This document shows, piece after piece, positions 8,516 through 17,155 of a stretch of 47,367 nucleotides of DNA. The notes under the pieces are model-generated. The model did not search any database, was not told the DNA's origin, and was given only the letters and a program-made list of their open reading frames with translations. The stretch's first letter is position 1; every line of letters starts with the position of its first letter. A program made the translations under genes and the position numbers. The stretch is from Photorhabdus khanii NC19 (GTDB lineage: Bacteria; Pseudomonadota; Gammaproteobacteria; Enterobacterales; Enterobacteriaceae): contig NZ_AYSJ01000014.1 in assembly GCF_000517265.1 (NCBI RefSeq), positions 313,705 to 361,071 of the forward strand. Reading direction: 5' to 3'.

Positions 8516-11500
8516 ATGAATTGCTCGGGGCGGGCCTCATGTGTTTTGATAGGCAACACTTCTATGGTGATAGAATGTGCAGAACAGTTATTACGTCGAA
8601 ATGTTGAGATAAAGGCAGTTATTACCGGTGATAATCTTTTATCTACATGGGCTTTTGAATGTGGGATTAGATGTTTTACCACAATAGATGAGTTAGATGA
8701 TTTAGTGTCTATAGAGCCATGCTCTTGGTTGTTTTCAATTATTAATCCGATATTGCTGCCTTTATCTTTGATAGAAAAGTTTCTACATGGGGTATTTAAT
8801 TACCATGATGCACTTTTGCCCCGTTATGCGGGCTCTTATTCTACCGCATGGGCTGTTCTAAATGGTGAAAAGCAGCATGGAATAACTTGGCATAGAGTTG
8901 ATGAGGTTATTGATAGGGGGGATATAGCAGTAAGAATAGTTGTAAATGAAGTAAAGGATGATACAACTTTTTCTTTGAATTTAAAATGTTTTCAGGCTGC
9001 AATAGAAGGGTTTAGTATTTTATTGGATAAGCTTTTAAATAATACATTAGAGTTGATAGCTCAGAATAAGGCAGAAAGAACCTATTATGCTAAGGATTTT
9101 AAACCAGTATCATGTGGTTTTCTGCTCTGGAATTTAAAGGCAAAAGAATTATCAGCTTTAGTTAGATCGATGAATTTTGGCGAGGATAATTATAATCCTA
9201 TTACTACGCCTAAAATGTTATTGAATAATGACATAGTATATATATCTGAACTTCTGGTAACTACTCAGCTTTCTCTTTGTTCTCCGGGAACAGTACTCAA
9301 TATTAATGAAAGCGGTATGGTTGTCGCGACCAGCGATTATGATGTAATAATTAATAATTTTAGAGATAATTTTGGCAATAAGTTAAGTGCATCGGAGTTT
9401 TTTCCTGAAATAGGGAATGTCTTACTCTTACCTGATATACAGGACTTGAAAGAATTAAATAAACTTTTGAGAGAATTTTCTGCGAGTGAAGAATTTTGGA
9501 TTGAAAAACTGATTAATTTTAACAGATTAGATTTTCCATTGCTTGGTAAGAATATTGATTTATATAAAGCTAAATATTCTACTTCTGATTGGAATAATAC
9601 TGATTTTCTTAATGAATTTAACTTTCAGGATAAAATTAATCTTATAGTTTCTTCTATTATTGTTTATTTGTATCGAATGTCTGGGCAGCATGATATACAA
9701 TTAGGAATAATAAATGATTGTTCTGTTGCGTCTCAAGATATCTTTTTAAGTAAAATAGTGTCATCTATTATTCCTGTCAATTTAACTATTAATGAGAATT
9801 TTTGTTTTTTTGATGTCATGAAGAAATTTAATGAAGGAATTAGTGACTTATTAGAAAAAGGAAGCTTCCCTTATGATATTTTTATAAGAAAACCAGAACT
9901 TAATCCAATTCATTGGGGAGTAATTATTCAGTATGTGACGAATCACTCGCTTAGTATCAATAGCTATCATGATGATCTGTGCACAGGTCTGAATGAAAGT
10001 ATAATAAAAGGAGGATGTTTAATTTTTCAGATAAATACAGATACCGGTGAGTTTAGATATTTGTATGATGATATTTTTCTTTATAAAAAGAATTATATGT
10101 GTGATTCTATTTTGTTAATATTGAATACTATTGTTGAAAAAGAGAATCTATTTCAATCTATAAATAAAATAGATTTCATGGTTGTTGAAGAGAGAAAACT
10201 TTTACTGGAAAATTGGAATCATGTAGAAGAGTATTATCCAAATAATCTTTGTTTGCATCAATTATTTGAAGAACAGGTAATTCGTTATCCTACTGCAATA
10301 GCACTTGTTCATGGTGAAATTGAGCTGACTTATGACACTCTAAACCGTCGGGCTAACCAGTTGGCTCATCGTCTTATCCAGATGGGGGTGACTCCTGATT
10401 CTTTGGTTGCACTTTGTGTTGAACGCAGCCCGGCAATGATCATTTCCCTGTTGGGTATTTTGAAAGCCGGGGGAGCTTACCTGCCTATGGAGCTTGGCAG
10501 TCCACAGCAGCGTCTATGTCAACAGTTAATGGATGCTTCGCCAATACTACTGCTTACCGATAAGGTAGGTCATCGGCGGTTGGAAAGGTATAAGCCTGAG
10601 GAGTTGCCAGAGCTGGAGTTTTCTGTGATGGAAAATGAGGAGGGGAATTTTAGTGAAGATAACCCAGATCCTTATATAACCAAGGTATGTGAGAAGCATT
10701 TAGCTTATGTTATTTATACTTCGGGCTCAACAGGGAAACCGAAAGGGGTGATGGTTGAGCATGATCAAATTGTTAATATTGTCCACTGGCATATTTTTCG
10801 ATTTCGATTGGGTTTAGGTAGCCGTAGTGCTATGACGACAAGTCTATCTTTTGATGCTAGTGCTGGTGATATATGGCCAGCATTATCCTGCGGTGGAACG
10901 TTGGTGCTTGCACCCAGTCAGCTTGCCAACAATGTACCTGTTTTGCTTGAATGGTTGAACAATCAAGCATTGGATATCACCTTTTTAGTTAGCCCAATTG
11001 CAACTTTGGCGATTGAGGAGGGTAAATTAAATCATCATTTACGTTATTTGCTAATTGGGGGAGATCGTTTTACGTTCCCTCTTATATCGCTTCCATCTCA
11101 ATTAACGTTGATTAATAGTTATGGTCCGACAGAAACCACGGTATTAGTGACCTCTGGTGAGCTTGGTCACAATGATCATGTTGTTCACATTGGCCGTCCG
11201 GTAGCCAATGCACGTATTTATTTATTGAATGAATACAGGGAACCAGTACCACTGGGTTGTGTCGGGGAAATTTATATTGGTGGCGTTGGGGTGGCAAGAG
11301 GTTACCTTAAAAATATTAAACTGACCATAGAGCGTTTTATGGTGGATCCTTTTAGTCCCATATTAGGTGCACGTATGTATCGTAGTGGAGATCTTGCGCG
11401 CTATCTTCCAGATGGTCGAATTGAATATGTTGGCCGCAATGATCAACAAATAAAATTACGAGGTTACCGGATTGAACTTGGAGAAATTGAAAAACGACTG

Positions 11501-14500
11501 AATCAACATTCTGATATCAGTGATAGTGTTGTTGTGCTCAGGGAAGATATAGTAGGTGATAAACGGTTAGTTGCCTATTTTATTCCTATAAAAGAACAGA
11601 AGAAAATGGGGAAAAATTTATTAAATAGGATGTTGCGTAATTTTCTCTCACAAACATTGCCAGACTATATGTTGCCTTCTGCCTATGTGTTGCTGGAATC
11701 ATTTCCGTTGACTTCGAATGGAAAAATCAACCGGCAAGCTTTGCCTAAACCGGATATAGAGGCTGTGCGCTTTATCACTTTTGAGGAACCGAAAGGTGAG
11801 GTTGAACAGCGTTTATCGTTACTTTGGTCAGAGCTTTTAGATGTGGCTCAAATTGGACGGCAAGAGGATTTTTTTGAAATTGGAGGACATTCGTTACTTG
11901 CTGTACGATTGCTTAATAGAATTAATCAGTTATTTTGTATTTCTTCGACTCTTGAACGTCTTTATAAGCATCGTACTTTGGCTGATCAAGCAGATATGTT
12001 GGTCAAATTACAGGGGCAAGAAGATGTGTTAGTGAAACTGCCTCCTGTAGTACGCTTTCCTCGCGTAAATAAATTACCTTTATCCGCTTCTCAGCGGAGG
12101 TTGTGGTTTTTAATGCAAATGGACCCGAAGGAATATTCTTATAATGTTCCTTTACTTTTAGAAATATGTAGTTGGGTTAATATTGAGGCCCTACGTATTA
12201 CATTAGGTAAGCTTTTCGAACGTCACGAAGTATTACGGGCAACCTTTTCCGTAGAAAATGGAGAACCTTACATCCAGTTATTACCCGCTGACTCTTGCAT
12301 ACCGTTTACTGAGAGTAATCTTAGTGACCAAAGAAATATATCTAAGCAGCGATTGAATAAACTGTTTCAGTTTGAAGCTTGTCAATTATTCGATATGGAT
12401 CAAGGTCCATTGTTTAGAGGGCATTTATACCGGATGGATAGTGAAGAGAATTATCTTCTATTAACTTTTCATCATATTATATTCGATGGCTGGTCTGTCA
12501 ATATTCTGCTAAATGAACTTAATATATTATATCAAGCAGAATGTAATGGTTTGGAGGCACAATTGCCGGAATTAGATATTCAGTATATCGACTATGCACT
12601 CTGGCAATCACAGTGGTTAACCGATGAATATCTTAAAATGTATGCAATGTATTGGCAAGAAAAGCTCTCTGGTGTTATTCCATTGTTGCCATTGCCAATT
12701 GACAGGCCGAGGGTAGAACAACAGAACTTTATGGGTTCCGCCTTACCTATTGAAGTTGGGGCATTACTTTCTTTGCAATTAAAACAATTAAGTCAATGCT
12801 ATGAGACAACATTATCCACTACTTTGCTTTCAGCCATAGCCATTGTTCTTGCCCGTTTGTCGGGTCTTGATGATGTCATTGTTGCAATTCCAGTTGCTAA
12901 TCGTGGTAGGTATGAATTAGAACCGTTAATTGGTTTCTTTGTTAATACGTTAGTACTGCGGATTGATCTCTCGGATGAGCCTGATGGAGCAACATTGCTT
13001 GCTCGCGTGAAACAGACTGTACTTGAAGCGCAGGATAATCAAGAGTTACCGTTTGAGAAGGTTGTGGAAATTGTTAACCCGCCGCGTAGTATGGCTTACA
13101 CGCCTTTATATCAAGTTATGTTTTCATGGGAAGAGAATGTTAAACACGAATTTCCTGGATTCAGGGTACATACGAAAGAAATTTTTTTAAATAGAGTGAA
13201 AACAGACTTAGAGTTTATTTTCAGTGAGAATGAACATGGAATAATTACTGGGCAAATTCGATATGCTTGTGCTGTTTTTGATGTTGATACAATCGAGAGA
13301 TTTCGCATATATCTGTTAAGCATATTGCAATCTATGGTAGAAGGTATCTATCTCCCTGTTTTTACATATAATATGATTGGAGAAGAGGAACGAAAACTTT
13401 TACTGGAAACGTGGAATCAAGCAGAAAAATGTTATCCAAATAATCTCTGTCTGCACCAATTATTTGAAGATCAGGTGATACGTCACCCTGATGCAATAGC
13501 ACTTGTCTATAATGAGACGGTGCTTACCTATGAGACTTTAAATCGTCAGTCTAATCAACTGGCTCATTGTCTTATTGAGATGGGTGTTATACCTGATTCT
13601 CTGGTTGCCCTTTGTATCAAACGTAGCCCAGCAATGGTTATTTGTCTGTTGGCTGTTCTGAAAGCAGGTGGCGCCTATTTGCCTCTAGATCCTGGTAGCC
13701 CGGCACAGCGTCTGTTTCAACAGCTGGAGGATGCTTCGCCAATACTACTGCTTACCGATAAGGTAGGTCACCGGCGGTTGGAAGGGTATAAGCCTAATGA
13801 GTTGCCAGAACTGGAACTTTTCACATGGCAAGATAAGTGGGATAATTTCAGTGAAGATAATCCGGATCCTAATGTAACAAGAGTATGTGAAAAGCACTTA
13901 GCTTATGTTATCTATACCTCCGGCTCAACAGGCAAGCCCAAAGGAGTGATGGTCGAGCATGTTCAGGTAGTGAGATTGTTTCAGTCAACTGATTCTATTT
14001 ATAAATTTAACGAAAAGGATATATGGTGCCTTTTTCATTCCTATGCATTTGATTTCTCTGTTTGGGAAATATGGGGAGCTTTGCTTTATGGAGGAAAGCT
14101 GGTTATTGTTCCAGAACAGTCCGTTAAAGACACGAAGGAATTTTATGAATTGGTTTGTAGAAAGAGAATTACTATTTTAAATCAAACTCCTAGTGCTTTT
14201 GAACTTTTTATTGATGAGCAGGGAAAAAGAAGATTACCGAATGATTTAAGATATGTTATTTTTGGTGGAGAAGAATTATCTCCATCAATGCTTTCTGGGT
14301 GGTATTTTGAACCTTCTTCACCTAAAACACAATTCGTCAATATGTATGGAATTACTGAAATTACTGTGCATGCAACTTATCATATCATTCAGATGTCCGA
14401 TATAAAATCTTCTTGTAAATTAATAGGAAAACGTTTGAAAGATCTATGTATTTATATATTGGATACTTACCTTAGACCTGTTCCGACCGGTGTGAAAGGA

Positions 14501-15289
14501 GAGATATATATCGCTGGGCCTGGAGTAGCTCGTGGATATTTAAATAGGCCAAGATTAACACAAGAAAGATTTATACGTAATCCATTTTCATCGACTGATG
14601 AGATAATGTATCGCACAGGTGATATAGCTTGTTATTTGAATGATGGAAATATTGAGTACCTTGGTCGTAATGATCGGCAAATACAGTTAAGAGGTTTCCG
14701 TATTGAATTAAAAGAAATTGAAGCTATAATAACAGCATTAGAAGGGGTTTTAAAAAGTGTTGTTGTTATTAGAGGAGAAGGCGATAATAAGTATTTATCT
14801 GCCTATTTAGTATGTTCTAACGTTTATGTTTGGAGTAAAATAAAAATTAAAGAAAAATTATCTTATACTTTACCAGAATATATGGTACCAACCACATATA
14901 CCTTTCTTGATTCCATACCTCTTACTATCAATGGAAAAGTAAACTATTCTTTGTTACCAGAACCAGATCGCAATGACGAATGTAGTTATGTGGCACCAAG
15001 TAATATTCTGGAAGTGAAAATATGCCAGTTATTGAGTCAACATCTAAAGTTAGAGCGTGTGGGGATATTTGATGATTTTTTTCAATTGGGGGGTAATTCT
15101 ATATTAGCTGTCAGATTAGTTGCAGCTATGAACGATTCTTTGAATATAGCTGTCGAGTTGTCTGATATTTTCCTTGGACGCAATGTATTTGGAATTGCTA
15201 AAATGCTTCAAAACAGAGGAAAAAGCGAGGATAGAATACCTAAAATTTTCTTAAGAAATAAAAATAATAAAGGAGGTTTGGTAATTTAA
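8516..15289 (+). CDS. NRPS with N-terminal formyltransferase: F-half C-A-PCP-C-A(Thr)-PCP
   Basis: A 2257-residue synthetase 114 bases after NRPS-1, with a good ribosome binding site (AAAGGAAG). Residues 1-310 resemble methionyl-tRNA formyltransferase/ArnA, with the catalytic trio kept as Asn95, His97 (NYHDALLP) and Asp133 (IDRGDI) and a C-terminal OB-like part. Residues about 315-560 look like only the second lobe of a condensation domain, without HHxxxDG, so it cannot condense. Then come A (about 575-1075), carrier (GGHS, Ser1126), full C (HHIIFDG, His1319/1320), A (about 1645-2150) and carrier (GGNS, Ser2195). There is no release domain. The second A pocket reads DFWNIGMVHK, the threonine code. 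The first reads DAGVLGSVLK, which I cannot assign. As in linear gramicidin synthetase, an N-terminal F domain marks a chain-starting protein, so this enzyme probably feeds formyl-X-Thr to NRPS-1. Confidence 0.93.
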   Translation: MNCSGRASCVLIGNTSMVIECAEQLLRRNVEIKAVITGDNLLSTWAFECGIRCFTTIDELDDLVSIEPCSWLFSIINPILLPLSLIEKFLHGVFNYHDALLPRYAGSYSTAWAVLNGEKQHGITWHRVDEVIDRGDIAVRIVVNEVKDDTTFSLNLKCFQAAIEGFSILLDKLLNNTLELIAQNKAERTYYAKDFKPVSCGFLLWNLKAKELSALVRSMNFGEDNYNPITTPKMLLNNDIVYISELLVTTQLSLCSPGTVLNINESGMVVATSDYDVIINNFRDNFGNKLSASEFFPEIGNVLLLPDIQDLKELNKLLREFSASEEFWIEKLINFNRLDFPLLGKNIDLYKAKYSTSDWNNTDFLNEFNFQDKINLIVSSIIVYLYRMSGQHDIQLGIINDCSVASQDIFLSKIVSSIIPVNLTINENFCFFDVMKKFNEGISDLLEKGSFPYDIFIRKPELNPIHWGVIIQYVTNHSLSINSYHDDLCTGLNESIIKGGCLIFQINTDTGEFRYLYDDIFLYKKNYMCDSILLILNTIVEKENLFQSINKIDFMVVEERKLLLENWNHVEEYYPNNLCLHQLFEEQVIRYPTAIALVHGEIELTYDTLNRRANQLAHRLIQMGVTPDSLVALCVERSPAMIISLLGILKAGGAYLPMELGSPQQRLCQQLMDASPILLLTDKVGHRRLERYKPEELPELEFSVMENEEGNFSEDNPDPYITKVCEKHLAYVIYTSGSTGKPKGVMVEHDQIVNIVHWHIFRFRLGLGSRSAMTTSLSFDASAGDIWPALSCGGTLVLAPSQLANNVPVLLEWLNNQALDITFLVSPIATLAIEEGKLNHHLRYLLIGGDRFTFPLISLPSQLTLINSYGPTETTVLVTSGELGHNDHVVHIGRPVANARIYLLNEYREPVPLGCVGEIYIGGVGVARGYLKNIKLTIERFMVDPFSPILGARMYRSGDLARYLPDGRIEYVGRNDQQIKLRGYRIELGEIEKRLNQHSDISDSVVVLREDIVGDKRLVAYFIPIKEQKKMGKNLLNRMLRNFLSQTLPDYMLPSAYVLLESFPLTSNGKINRQALPKPDIEAVRFITFEEPKGEVEQRLSLLWSELLDVAQIGRQEDFFEIGGHSLLAVRLLNRINQLFCISSTLERLYKHRTLADQADMLVKLQGQEDVLVKLPPVVRFPRVNKLPLSASQRRLWFLMQMDPKEYSYNVPLLLEICSWVNIEALRITLGKLFERHEVLRATFSVENGEPYIQLLPADSCIPFTESNLSDQRNISKQRLNKLFQFEACQLFDMDQGPLFRGHLYRMDSEENYLLLTFHHIIFDGWSVNILLNELNILYQAECNGLEAQLPELDIQYIDYALWQSQWLTDEYLKMYAMYWQEKLSGVIPLLPLPIDRPRVEQQNFMGSALPIEVGALLSLQLKQLSQCYETTLSTTLLSAIAIVLARLSGLDDVIVAIPVANRGRYELEPLIGFFVNTLVLRIDLSDEPDGATLLARVKQTVLEAQDNQELPFEKVVEIVNPPRSMAYTPLYQVMFSWEENVKHEFPGFRVHTKEIFLNRVKTDLEFIFSENEHGIITGQIRYACAVFDVDTIERFRIYLLSILQSMVEGIYLPVFTYNMIGEEERKLLLETWNQAEKCYPNNLCLHQLFEDQVIRHPDAIALVYNETVLTYETLNRQSNQLAHCLIEMGVIPDSLVALCIKRSPAMVICLLAVLKAGGAYLPLDPGSPAQRLFQQLEDASPILLLTDKVGHRRLEGYKPNELPELELFTWQDKWDNFSEDNPDPNVTRVCEKHLAYVIYTSGSTGKPKGVMVEHVQVVRLFQSTDSIYKFNEKDIWCLFHSYAFDFSVWEIWGALLYGGKLVIVPEQSVKDTKEFYELVCRKRITILNQTPSAFELFIDEQGKRRLPNDLRYVIFGGEELSPSMLSGWYFEPSSPKTQFVNMYGITEITVHATYHIIQMSDIKSSCKLIGKRLKDLCIYILDTYLRPVPTGVKGEIYIAGPGVARGYLNRPRLTQERFIRNPFSSTDEIMYRTGDIACYLNDGNIEYLGRNDRQIQLRGFRIELKEIEAIITALEGVLKSVVVIRGEGDNKYLSAYLVCSNVYVWSKIKIKEKLSYTLPEYMVPTTYTFLDSIPLTINGKVNYSLLPEPDRNDECSYVAPSNILEVKICQLLSQHLKLERVGIFDDFFQLGGNSILAVRLVAAMNDSLNIAVELSDIFLGRNVFGIAKMLQNRGKSEDRIPKIFLRNKNNKGGLVI
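10531..10597 (+). repeat. Intragenic direct repeat, copy 1 (first A domain of NRPS-2)
   Basis: A stretch of 67 bases that matches 13729-13795 with only two differences (T/C at 10573 and A/G at 10586). It is the best-conserved part of a longer similarity that covers the C-A linker and the front of the A domain up to core A3 in both modules. Confidence 0.9.
13729..13795 (+). repeat. Intragenic direct repeat, copy 2 (second A domain of NRPS-2)
   Basis: Partner of 10531-10597, lying 3198 bases downstream in the same gene. The proteins stay close from EERKLLLE to YTSGSTGKPKGVMVEH and then diverge sharply in the specificity region, so the two A domains share their front end but not their pocket. 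Confidence 0.9.
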
Positions 15290-15317
15290 GGCGATTTTAT
15301 ACACTGAACTTTAAGTA

Positions 15318-15641
15318 TTAAGCCTCTCGAAAATACCCTCCAACGTATTGTTTTTTATTGGATTTTCTTTGAGTAAGCTTCAACGCATTTTTAGAGAGAT
15401 ATTTCATGGCCGAATCCAGAGGGTGTTCTATTTCCGACCCGGCATAATGAATAATCGCGCCTAATATCGGCAACAACTAAATAAGTTTTCATAATTATGC
15501 TTCACTTCCAACCAGCCCTTATGTACCAAGACATACAGCCTTTTCATCTAAACGGCCCGTGGAAACAGTGAGATAGACTATAGAACCAATATTGTTCAAG
15601 AAGAAAACAAAGTGAATAGGTGTATCGGTATTATGGAAAGC
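15318..15641 (-). pseudogene. Decayed coding remnant, unidentified
   Basis: No intact gene lies between NRPS-2 and the IS element at 15646. Two protein-like stretches are readable on the minus strand in different frames: 15641-15519 (includes IHFVFFLNNIG and VSTGRLDEKAV, ends at TAA) and 15476-15318 (includes IIHYAGSEIEHPLDSAMKYL, ends at TAA). They could be parts of one frameshifted gene cut by the IS on its 5' side, or chance. I recognise neither. The tail end of the NRPS transcript must also lie here, but no good terminator hairpin is visible. Confidence 0.3.
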
Positions 15642-15645
15642 TATT

Positions 15646-16469
15646 TATACCCAAGAAACTTCAAGATGCAGTTTTTAGCACCTGAAAATGGTCGTTAATT
15701 CTAGACGTTAGCGAGTCCGCTATATCAGGTAGCGTTGTGGTGAAAAATTTGAAGACTTTGTCTCGAAATTCATGTTTATCCGCGAAATAACGGTTATTTC
15801 GAACATGTTCATTCATGACCTTCCATAATCGCTCTATTGGGTTTAAATTTGGGCTGTATGGCGGAAGGTAATGTAATTCAATATTGCTAACATAAGCCCA
15901 CTCCTTCACAAGAAAAGGAGGGGTTCGTCTTTCGCTGTGACTTTAAGATTTTCATAATATTCAATAAATTGTCGCTGTTTCTCTGCCTCGAATTTATGAG
16001 GAACGCCACACGGTTTTTTATAAGAAAAACCCTGACGGTGTAGCCATTTATTCATGCCGGGAATGCTAAAGGTAATATTCCAGAGCTGAGCGACATAGGC
16101 CACGATTTCATGGGTGTGATGGAAAAGATGTTGAGATAAGTGGTTGACTAAAAAATCAGTTTGTTCTCGGGAAAGTAAACTGTCAGACCCCCCATTACCC
16201 GATTTAAGTTTACCGTGATTAAGGTAATCACTGATATGGCGGTCAACCGTGGTCTGATGGAGTCGCAATGCCTGGGCTATCATAACAGAACTCCACCCTT
16301 CAGAAGCCCGAAGGATAGCTTTTATTCTGTCTCGTACTTGACCATCGCGAGTGGTGTCGTGAAGACGCTCAAGTTTGATTTTTTGTTCTGATGTAATAAA
16401 TATTTTCATAGCGGGGATAATGATCTCCATTTCGGATAAAATCAAGCATCTTCAATGATTACGGGTATA
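15646..16469 (-). mobile_element. IS630-family element with internal deletion
   Basis: The ends are imperfect inverted repeats: TATACCC-AAGAAACTTCAAGATGC at the left and, read on the minus strand from the right end, TATACCCGTAATCATTGAAGATGC. Both sit at TA dinucleotides, as expected for this family. The element is about 824 bases, shorter than the usual 1.0-1.2 kb, because the middle of the transposase gene is missing. It probably can no longer move by itself but keeps both ends. Confidence 0.8.
15661..16445 (-). pseudogene. IS630 transposase, frameshifted by internal deletion
   Basis: The N-terminal part (16445-15906, most likely from the ATG at 16409) has the helix-turn-helix domain and ends DEPLLFL-stop. 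The C-terminal part (15909-15661) has the DDE end with YLPPYSPNLNPIERLWK, which carries the final catalytic Glu. In intact relatives some 80 residues with the first two catalytic Asp lie between these parts. Here they are gone and the junction is out of frame: TTCTTGTGAAGGAG can be read as FL-stop or VKE. The product would be inactive. Confidence 0.85.
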
Positions 16470-16535
16470 TAATATATCTCCGAGATATTCGCGTAAAACA
16501 AATCCGGGATGTGCCGGGTTATACATTCTGCTCAT
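16470..16535 (-). pseudogene. higA: higA antitoxin fragment, truncated by IS insertion
   Basis: From the ATG at 16535-16533 the minus strand reads MSRMYNPAHPGFVLREYLGD and a few more residues before the IS boundary at 16469. This is the start of HigA/VapI-type antitoxins (xre fold). The DNA-binding part is missing and is not found beyond the IS, so insertion went with a deletion. Confidence 0.7.
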
Positions 16536-16546
16536 TTTGTTATTCC

Positions 16547-16672
16547 TCAGTGATAATCTTGATAGTTGACGAGAATGGTATTTTCACCTTCAAATCTAAA
16601 TGTTAATCGCCAATTGCCATTAACCGATATAGCCCAGTGACCTTTTAAATCAGCTCCTTTTAGCGCTGATTT
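16547..16672 (-). pseudogene. higB: higB toxin C-terminal fragment
   Basis: The minus strand reads ALKGADLKGHWAISVNGNWR followed by LTFRFEGENTILVNYQDYH-stop, the C-terminal third of HigB/RelE-type mRNA interferases, ending 11 bases before the higA start in the usual toxin-first order. The N-terminal part is missing, with an in-frame stop just upstream (around 16679), so the toxin is dead. Both halves of the toxin-antitoxin pair are therefore remnants. Confidence 0.7.
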
Positions 16673-16679
16673 GTGGGGT

Positions 16680-17155
16680 CACTTCACTATGGGGCCCCTG
16701 TGGGGCAAGGTCGCCTAAATTTTCCTTCATGATGAAGAGCCGCTGGGTAAAATATCCAATAAATGGGATTGGCTTCACATTAGTGGTTTTTTTGTTATAG
16801 CAAACAATGAGTTTTGGATGTTGCACGTATAGGTTGAATTAAGCTTTTTATATGCGAAATTGGGTATTAAGGTTATTCTTGTTTCGCCGGGTTAGATATT
16901 GACAGAATGATACAGATTGAAATTTCTGAATGGAGCTGCTTAATAATTTTCAACTCTAATTTTTGAGTGTAAGGTGAAGTTGTTGATAAATATAAAAAAG
17001 ATAAGGGGAATGAATAGCATATCCTGTTATCGTTGAATCTTGAGTTTTTATTTTGGTTCCATTAATTCATCAAAATTTACTGAATGTTTAATAATAGATT
17101 GAAAGTTGAATCATATAGTTTGATTTTTAATTATTTATAAATGTAAGGAAATAGT
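16680..17155. other. Intergenic region, no gene seen
   Basis: AT-rich DNA without a convincing reading frame. It starts with a phrase rich in GGGG (ATGGGGCCCCTGTGGGGCA around 16689-16707), similar in style to GTGGGGCATATTTGGGGCAA after the tRNA at about 31061-31080; such phrases often lie next to old integrase or attachment sites, but nothing more supports this. The right end must hold the promoter of the 17156 gene, which has a good ribosome binding site (AAGGAA). Confidence 0.35.

Noticed and set aside
8516-11880. Assigning the first A domain of NRPS-2 to a definite amino acid
   Set aside because: The code DAGVLGSVLK keeps Asp235 but does not match a code I know well. A guess such as a hydrophobic residue would not be supported.
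1-16469. NRPS locus as a composite transposon between two IS630-type elements
   Set aside because: The left transposase (MPIIAPIPRNERRLMQ) and the right one (MKIFITSEQKIKLERL) belong to different elements, and the right one is defective. The flanking only shows an IS-rich neighbourhood.
16675-16720. GGGG-rich phrase that looks like a tRNA or attachment-site end
   Set aside because: No cloverleaf can be folded, no integrase gene is near, and there is no exact direct repeat of useful length with the tRNA-Lys flank.
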